From assembly GCA_963205195.1 (NCBI GenBank), contig CAUJHR010000011.1, positions 20,164-84,163 on the forward strand: a DNA stretch of 64,000 bases, in the 5' to 3' direction. The DNA comes from Pseudomonadota bacterium. GTDB taxonomy: Bacteria > Pseudomonadota > Alphaproteobacteria > Rickettsiales > SXRF01. This document shows, one piece after another, positions 58,837 to 64,000 of this stretch (position 1 is the first letter of the stretch; every line of letters begins with the position of its first letter). The position numbers and the translations under genes were made by a program. The notes under the pieces were generated by a model. That model was not told where the DNA came from. It did not search any database and saw nothing but the letters and a program-made list of their open reading frames with translations.

Positions 58837-59643
58837 TTGCTGTTGTTCCCAGTCAATAATTCCGTAGATATCTAGTATCTTTGCTAGCTCACCGCTGGCA
58901 CGCATCTTTGGTATTTCTTCGGATATTATGTCAGCATATTTCTGGGCAAGCTTTTTATTCTTAGGACTAAATGCAACATAGAGCTTGTTTTTATCAGTTA
59001 TGGTAAGGGCGCCAGCATTTTCTACCTGATCCTGCAAGCCGTTTTGCGATAAGTAGTAAGTCATTACATATTTTGATTCAACAACAGCGCCTATCTTTCC
59101 ACGCAATAACTTGCTTACGTTAATTGCAAGTGCTTTATCGCCTGACATCATTTCAATCCTTTGCGGATCAAGTTTATATTTTTTTATGTAGTTATCCATT
59201 TCTTCCGTGTAACTATAATCAGCTATTAGCCCTAAAACTACACCTTTTAAAGAATCAATGGTTGTATAACGCCATGGATTACCCTTCTTTACAAAGAAGT
59301 GGTTTTTTACGAAACCTTCTGCAACATTTGGAAAGATAAAATCAGGGGCATCATCAACAGCCGCACCTATTATTGCAGTATGCAACCCTTTGCGTGTTTC
59401 TTCGATAGCACGTGTCCATGGCACTATGCTGTATTCAACTTTAATGTTATGCTTTGCAAAAGCGGATGTTACCAAGTCTATCATAAATCCTGGGTGAGGG
59501 GAGGTCGGGGTGCAGTTGAATGGGCACCAAGTATCTGCAACTATTGTAATGGTTTCCTGCTGTTTGCTTTCTGGCTTATCTTGGGAATAGCTGGCAAAAG
59601 GAAATATAAATAAGGAAATAAATAGCAAAGTAATTCTGAGCAT
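58834..59643 (-). CDS. Periplasmic amino-acid-type solute-binding protein (SBP family 3)
   Basis: The ~269-residue protein has a signal peptide (MLRITLLFISLFIFPFASYS) and the two-lobed family-3 fold. TIVADTWCPFNCTP opens the domain, GFMIDLVTSAF is the usual second motif, and the GVVLGLIADYSYTEEMDNYI segment follows. No permease or ATPase gene is adjacent, so it may work alone or with a distant partner. A GTG at 59652, immediately after the upstream stop, is an alternative start. Substrate is unknown. Confidence 0.88.
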   Translation of the reverse strand: MLRITLLFISLFIFPFASYSQDKPESKQQETITIVADTWCPFNCTPTSPHPGFMIDLVTSAFAKHNIKVEYSIVPWTRAIEETRKGLHTAIIGAAVDDAPDFIFPNVAEGFVKNHFFVKKGNPWRYTTIDSLKGVVLGLIADYSYTEEMDNYIKKYKLDPQRIEMMSGDKALAINVSKLLRGKIGAVVESKYVMTYYLSQNGLQDQVENAGALTITDKNKLYVAFSPKNKKLAQKYADIISEEIPKMRASGELAKILDIYGIIDWEQQQ

Positions 59644-59652
59644 AATCAGCAC

Positions 59653-60282
59653 TCACTGGATTTTAGATTTATTTATCATTTTTTCAATTTTACTTAGTAA
59701 CATCTTTTTATTGATGATTCCTACATTTTCTTCAAGCAAATTTCCATTGCTATCAAAAAATAAAGTATAAGGAATGGCACGCGTATAATTTCCATTCTTA
59801 CTTTTTATTATATTTTTTAAATCATCTTCATCTTTTGAAGCCATGATATAGGGCGTAAAAATCTTATCATAATTATGCTCAAGTATATATTTTGAAGCCT
59901 TTTCGCGTTCCTTATCAACTGAAATTAAAAGCAAGTTTATATCTTCTATTTTTCCTTCTTTCTTCAACACTGCTATATTCGGTAACAACCTTTTGCAGTA
60001 GCCGCACCAGGAAGTATACATAACTATTAATGTAGGTTTGCCGCTATTCAAACTATCCGCAATCTGTCTGGAAGTTATATCCTGCAGACTGGAGCTAAAA
60101 TTAATTGCTTCTTCATAAGATACGCTTCTTGCTGGCGGCGGAGGCGGTGATGTATCAATAAAGGGGATCGGCTTTTCAAAGGCTATTGCTGTCAAATATA
60201 TAACTGCAATAGCAATAACGGCTTCCCTGGCGGTTATAAAAGGCCGCCTCTTCTTTTTCTTTTTCATGCCGCTACTATACAT
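59653..60282 (-). CDS. Membrane-anchored thioredoxin-like protein
   Basis: From ATG 60282, with a GGGAAG site, the protein is about 209 residues. It has a Lys/Arg-rich N-terminus, one membrane helix (about 21-37) and a Pro-rich linker. The thioredoxin domain has YTSWCGYCKRLLP (CxxC) and an IPYTLFF cis-Pro. It is probably a periplasmic disulfide reductase or oxidase. A longer open frame reaches 60417 but runs into motB on the other strand and was rejected. Confidence 0.87.
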   Translation of the reverse strand: MYSSGMKKKKKRRPFITAREAVIAIAVIYLTAIAFEKPIPFIDTSPPPPPARSVSYEEAINFSSSLQDITSRQIADSLNSGKPTLIVMYTSWCGYCKRLLPNIAVLKKEGKIEDINLLLISVDKEREKASKYILEHNYDKIFTPYIMASKDEDDLKNIIKSKNGNYTRAIPYTLFFDSNGNLLEENVGIINKKMLLSKIEKMINKSKIQ

Positions 60283-60357
60283 TAAATTCTTCCCATAATC
60301 ACTTTCATTCTTTATTGATAATGGTTTATTAAGATTTGTTTGCCATAATTTATCGCT

Positions 60358-61401
60358 ATGGCAAGCGAACAACCTATTGTAGTTAAACGAATCAAAAAAG
60401 TGGCAGGTGGGCACCATGGTGGAGCCTGGAAAGTTGCTTATGCCGATTTTGTGACAGCTATGATGGCATTCTTTCTTTTGTTATGGCTACTGAGTGCTAC
60501 GAGTACTGCCCAAAAAATGGGATTGGCCGAATATTTTACCCCAACAATTGGAATTAAAGATTCTATGGGTATAGGAATGAAGGGTGGGCTTCATTCCTCT
60601 GAAGCAGGTAAATCAAAGAATGATTTAACAGAAGTTGGCCTTGTTGTTGGCCAAGTAAAGCAGGGCGATGTTGCGGCAGCTCCTACAAGTGCTAAAGGTG
60701 AAAGTGATCCTGATGCTGAAGCAACTAGTAAAAGTGAGAAGGCTGCTGAAAGCACAGAAGATAGTGAAACAATGCAGGCTGCAGAACAGGATATAAAGCA
60801 AGCTCTTGATACTCAGGAAGAGCTAAGAGATTACAAAAACAATGTATTAATACAGGAATCTCCTGAGGGCCTTAAGATTGATATGATAGATGATGCCAAA
60901 AAGCCTATGTTTGTCCCTGGTGGCGCGGTTTTAACAGAGGTTGGCAAAAAAGTATTAGATAGCATGGCAAGATTAGTGGCTAAAACCCCTAATAATATAG
61001 CTATAAAAGGACATACTGATTCACCAAATGCAACACAAAATCCTCAGTATAGCATATGGGAATTATCGGCTGACAGGGCGAATTCTGCACGCCGTATGCT
61101 TTCTACAACCCAACTGGAACCAGAACGCGTTATAAAGGTAGAAGCATTGGCTGATAAGGAATTGTTGGTTCCACAAGAGCCAAGCAGTCCCCGTAACCGC
61201 CGAATAACAATTATAATATTGCGCGGTTCATATTTCCGTGACCCTAAAATTATTCCTACTACACGTTCTTTATTATCTGTGCCAGATGCTAAAATTAAAA
61301 AGGATGAACCTAAAAAGGTGGAGAAGGGAACCGATAATATACCGAAGGAGTCATCACCAGTTGGGGATTCTATCTTTAACCCGGTAATTGAACACAAATA
61401 A
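60358..61401 (+). CDS. motB: Flagellar motor stator protein MotB
   Basis: MotB anchors the stator to peptidoglycan and carries the proton-binding Asp. The 347-residue protein has one membrane helix (about 28-48) with Asp30 in VAYADFVTAMMAFF. A long acidic linker follows (about 85-165), then an OmpA-like domain with IAIKGHTDSPNA and ELSADRANSARRML. motA is not in the window. The stop shares one base with the start of the protease gene. Confidence 0.95.
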   Translation: MASEQPIVVKRIKKVAGGHHGGAWKVAYADFVTAMMAFFLLLWLLSATSTAQKMGLAEYFTPTIGIKDSMGIGMKGGLHSSEAGKSKNDLTEVGLVVGQVKQGDVAAAPTSAKGESDPDAEATSKSEKAAESTEDSETMQAAEQDIKQALDTQEELRDYKNNVLIQESPEGLKIDMIDDAKKPMFVPGGAVLTEVGKKVLDSMARLVAKTPNNIAIKGHTDSPNATQNPQYSIWELSADRANSARRMLSTTQLEPERVIKVEALADKELLVPQEPSSPRNRRITIIILRGSYFRDPKIIPTTRSLLSVPDAKIKKDEPKKVEKGTDNIPKESSPVGDSIFNPVIEHK

Positions 61402-62126
61402 TGCGGCATATATATTACAAAATTGCAGCCATAGTTTTATTCTATTCAGGGAATACGCAGGCACAGACAGTAAAAATGATTTCCTATACATCTGGAACTG
61501 GTTTTTTTGTAACCCATTCTGGGCACGTGCTTACTAATAACCATGTAATTGCCAATTGCGATAAGATCAGCATACATGGTGATACTATGTCAACGGGCGC
61601 AGTGATCGTAGCACAAGACCAAGAACATGATCTGGCTTTACTTAAAGCTGCTTTTACCAGTAGTAATATGGCATATTTTAATTCTATGAAGCAGCCTTTG
61701 AACGAGGGTGACCCTGTTGTTATTATAGGTTATCCCGGCGATTCATGGCGTAGCCATGACCCAATTGTAAGGTCAGCTAAAATTATTGATATGAAAGGCC
61801 CTACAGGTGAGGAAAAATGGCTTCAATTCAGTGATTCTGTACAGCATGGAAATTCAGGCGGCCCGCTTCTTGACAGCACTGGAAATGTTGTTGGGGTTGT
61901 AGTTGCTAAGACTGAGTTACATATTAAGCAGGCTGGATCAGATACGCAGGAGATAGTAAAAAAGTCAGATGTGGCTATAAGCTTGCCAGTAGTAAAGAGT
62001 TTTCTCGAACTCAATAATATACAGTACCAAACTGCTGATTCAGGACTTTACCTTCTACCTGACAGTGTTAATGACAGGGCACGCCCGTTTATTGTGAATG
62101 TACACTGTCGTATAGCAGGACAATGA
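61401..62126 (+). CDS. Exported trypsin-like serine protease
   Basis: The 241-residue protein has a signal peptide (about 1-22, ending TQAQ) and a single S1C-like protease domain without PDZ. The triad is readable: His48 in TNNHVI, Asp77 in EHDLALL and Ser152 in HGNSGGP. The start shares one base with the motB stop (TAATG), implying coupling. A role in motor or envelope quality control is inference from position only. Confidence 0.88.
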   Translation: MRHIYYKIAAIVLFYSGNTQAQTVKMISYTSGTGFFVTHSGHVLTNNHVIANCDKISIHGDTMSTGAVIVAQDQEHDLALLKAAFTSSNMAYFNSMKQPLNEGDPVVIIGYPGDSWRSHDPIVRSAKIIDMKGPTGEEKWLQFSDSVQHGNSGGPLLDSTGNVVGVVVAKTELHIKQAGSDTQEIVKKSDVAISLPVVKSFLELNNIQYQTADSGLYLLPDSVNDRARPFIVNVHCRIAGQ

Positions 62127-62150
62127 ACAAGCAAACTCCTAGCTTGTTTT
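62126..62150 (+). terminator. Weak terminator after the motB-protease unit
   Basis: AACAAGC (62126-62132) and GCTTGTT (62142-62148) form a 7-bp stem around nine bases and end in a short T run. It overlaps the convergent rpmJ stop region. Confidence 0.45.
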
Positions 62151-62274
62151 ATCCCTGACGTGCTTTAAAACGCGGATTTTTCTTGTTTATTACATAAACA
62201 CGACCTTTGCGGCGTACAACCCGGCAATCTTTGTCGCGCTTTTTTGCTGATTTTAAAGAGCTTAAAACTTTCAT
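62149..62274 (-). CDS. rpmJ: 50S ribosomal protein L36
   Basis: This 41-residue protein reads [20 protein letters not shown] and ends [12 protein letters not shown]. It is the long alphaproteobacterial L36 form with few zinc ligands. An AAGGA ribosome site lies upstream of ATG 62274. It stands alone between the convergent protease gene and the glycosyltransferase, as rpmJ often does in this class. Confidence 0.95.
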   Translation of the reverse strand: MKVLSSLKSAKKRDKDCRVVRRKGRVYVINKKNPRFKARQG

Positions 62275-62305
62275 GACCATATTCCTTCAAATTAACAGGT
62301 GGGCT

Positions 62306-64000
62306 TTATATCCTAATTAATATCGGGCAGTCAACATTATTTGTTGTTATATTAGGAGCTTGCATATGATTTTTTATTGTTTTTGAAAACCCATGTGTTG
62401 TTTTTTCCCAAAAATGAGGTTTTACAATAAGTTGATAGAGTGCTTTATAACTTGCGATAGAATGCAGGGTCAAATAAAAAGGATATAATAGAGCCGCTAT
62501 TTTATATTGGTAAGTAGGTTTTTTCTTCCTTGAAACGCAATAAAGCATCATTACCCAATGGATTATTACATTAAGGAAAAAATTATTCAGGCTAAGCCAT
62601 AATAGCCAGCTTGGTAGCCAATCTGCCACTAAATACGGCGGCAAAAGCCAGTAAAGCAGAACAAATAGCCAAAGTATAGGAGCAGTCAGGAATGTAAAAC
62701 TGGAAAACCCGATAAAAAACTGAAATCCACAGAAACTTTTAAAACCAAGTTTTTTATATAATAAAATAGGATTTCGCATATGAACCAGCCAGGTTTGCAT
62801 ATATCCTTTTATCCAGCGCGAACGCTGGCGCAACCATGCTGGGATATCCATTGTAGATTCTTCCATTGTATATGAATCCAACATAGCGGTCTTAAATCCC
62901 TGGGCTCCTAACCTTATGCCAAGGTCTGCATCTTCTGTAACATTGTATGCATCCCATTCCCCAAGTTCTCGTAAATGAGATAGTGATATATGGTTACTGG
63001 TGCCGCTTAAAGGTAGCGGAATTCGAAGCCTGCTAAGCCCACGAAGCATAATATTGAACAGGGCGCTGTATTCTAATGAGAAAGAATGGGTAAGCCAGTT
63101 AGTATCTGCGTTATAGTAATTCAAGCGTGCCTGAAGGCAAATTATGCTATCTGGACTATTACGGAATACTGCTATTGCCTTTTTGAGCTGTAATGGCTCT
63201 GGTATGTCATCGGCATCAAAAACTGTTACATACTCTCCCTTTGCATAGCGTAGTGCGTAATTGCAAGCTTTCGGCTTAGTGCGTAGAGTACTATAAGGAA
63301 CCCTGATTATTTCAAAATTATAAGTTGGCTTCAGTGCCATAGCAGCATTTATAGTTTCATCATCATCATCTTCCAATATCAATTTTATATCTAATTTTTC
63401 TGATGGATAGTCCATTGCCTGCATAGCTGCTATCATATTAGGCAGGCTTGCCACTTCTTTATACATTGGAATAAGTATTGTATAGATCGGCAGGCTTGAA
63501 TCATTATATTGTGAAATCAATTTCTTCCAGTTTATTTGCTCACCTGGCTTACAGCCAACACAGAAAATATACATTTTTACTATTATACTTAAAAAATAAG
63601 AAATACTGCAAAATGATATGAATAGGCTGCTACTTTGCTTGGGAAATATAAGAGATAAAGTAAGGGCTGAAATTAAAAACAAATAAATAACTTTCTTTGT
63701 TTTACCTGATGCTGTCACTCGTGCAGATATTTCAGGATTTTGCTGCCATAGGCTAAGTTTACTTTCATCTTCCAAGAGCTTTCCATAAAGCCGTTCCACT
63801 GTTTTACGTATATCTAAAGGTGAAGTAACTACCAATTCAAAATTATCGGAATATTTATCATATAGCCATTTTATGGTTTCATCAGAGTATTCAGCTATTG
63901 CTATAATTATCTTATCATTTTCAAATTTCCATGGCATTGCCTGGAAATTTATATAATCGACTGCATTTATACATGTGAGCAGTTTCTCGTCTGGAGGGTC
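62306..64000 (-). CDS. Membrane glycosyltransferase family 2 with GspE-type N-terminus (5' end outside window)
   Basis: The frame stays open to base 64000, so the gene is cut by the edge; the Met at 63937 is probably internal. The visible ~564 residues start with a GspE/MshE N-domain-like segment (DNFELVVTSPLDIRKTVERLYG). Two membrane helices follow, then a GT2 domain with YTILIPMYKEV, EDDDDET, the DxD site TVFDADDIPEP, TEDADLGIRL and QRSRWIKGYMQ. Several more membrane helices end the chain. It resembles processive exopolysaccharide synthases; the product is unknown. Confidence 0.88.
   Translation of the reverse strand, partial: DPPDEKLLTCINAVDYINFQAMPWKFENDKIIIAIAEYSDETIKWLYDKYSDNFELVVTSPLDIRKTVERLYGKLLEDESKLSLWQQNPEISARVTASGKTKKVIYLFLISALTLSLIFPKQSSSLFISFCSISYFLSIIVKMYIFCVGCKPGEQINWKKLISQYNDSSLPIYTILIPMYKEVASLPNMIAAMQAMDYPSEKLDIKLILEDDDDETINAAMALKPTYNFEIIRVPYSTLRTKPKACNYALRYAKGEYVTVFDADDIPEPLQLKKAIAVFRNSPDSIICLQARLNYYNADTNWLTHSFSLEYSALFNIMLRGLSRLRIPLPLSGTSNHISLSHLRELGEWDAYNVTEDADLGIRLGAQGFKTAMLDSYTMEESTMDIPAWLRQRSRWIKGYMQTWLVHMRNPILLYKKLGFKSFCGFQFFIGFSSFTFLTAPILWLFVLLYWLLPPYLVADWLPSWLLWLSLNNFFLNVIIHWVMMLYCVSRKKKPTYQYKIAALLYPFYLTLHSIASYKALYQLIVKPHFWEKTTHGFSKTIKNHMQAPNITTNNVDCPILIRI

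Noticed and set aside
60283..60417. Longer N-terminus for the thioredoxin-like gene
   Set aside because: It would overlap the motB start and lacks a ribosome site; ATG 60282 has one.

Overview
The window is a gene-dense stretch of an alphaproteobacterial chromosome with moderate-to-low G+C by eye. Three things point to Alphaproteobacteria: the fused ispDF gene, the block order ruvB-ybgC-tolQRAB-pal-cpoB-tilS-ftsH-glmM, and the argH-lptM-lysA and glnB-glnA units. The organism has a flagellum (fliM, a MotE-like protein, motB) and makes its own Arg, Lys, Leu, Met and queuosine precursors. It is therefore not a heavily reduced intracellular symbiont. Its order cannot be settled from this window.

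Layout. 1-3677: the end of a flagellar cluster (fliM, a DUF6468-like membrane protein, a MotE-like protein), then a phosphomannomutase. 3691-5484: tRNA-Pro, a terminator, a run of small hairpins and an unrecognised aromatic-rich gene that looks like an islet. 5576-8240: an ECF sigma factor with a membrane VWA protein. 8285-11572: pncC/cinA, pgpA, ispDF and divergent dusB. 11599-14797: dnaK-dnaJ with a repeat-rich spacer. 15049-15846: two small unknown proteins, one probably on a leaderless mRNA. 15854-21552: secA, a PpiC-type foldase, argJ and mutT, with a 125-bp palindromic element after argJ. 21545-24303: a two-gene phage-like cassette (GDSL hydrolase), tRNA-Phe and a small gene that may be frameshifted near its start. 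24304-28504: metZ-leuA, diverging from queE-queC. 28507-32255: an omptin-like outer-membrane barrel, glnA, glnB and a bacterioferritin-like subunit. 32284-39754: a cyclophilin, a HAD hydrolase, tlpA, argH-lptM-lysA, hpt, an MJ0042 zinc-finger protein, ftsE without ftsX, and a PAS protein. 39934-43774: rplM-rpsI, argC, a gamma-carbonic-anhydrase-like protein and an unknown membrane protein. 43776-55911: the long minus-strand block from ruvB through Tol-Pal, tilS, ftsH and glmM to thiD. 56076-58780: soluble and membrane pyrophosphatases. 58834-62126: a solute-binding protein and thioredoxin, diverging from motB and a trypsin-like protease. 62149-64000: rpmJ and a large membrane glycosyltransferase cut by the window edge.

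Most of the window is conserved housekeeping sequence. The points most worth a second look are the 125-bp inverted-repeat element at 20996-21120, the hairpin run and unknown gene after tRNA-Pro, the phage-like cassette beside tRNA-Phe, the possible frameshift at 23771-23803, the bacterioferritin that keeps its haem Met but has lost four ferroxidase ligands, the omptin-like protein with an altered active site, ftsE without ftsX, and motB coupled to a serine protease gene. I see no CRISPR array, complete prophage, insertion-sequence transposase or recognisable riboswitch.
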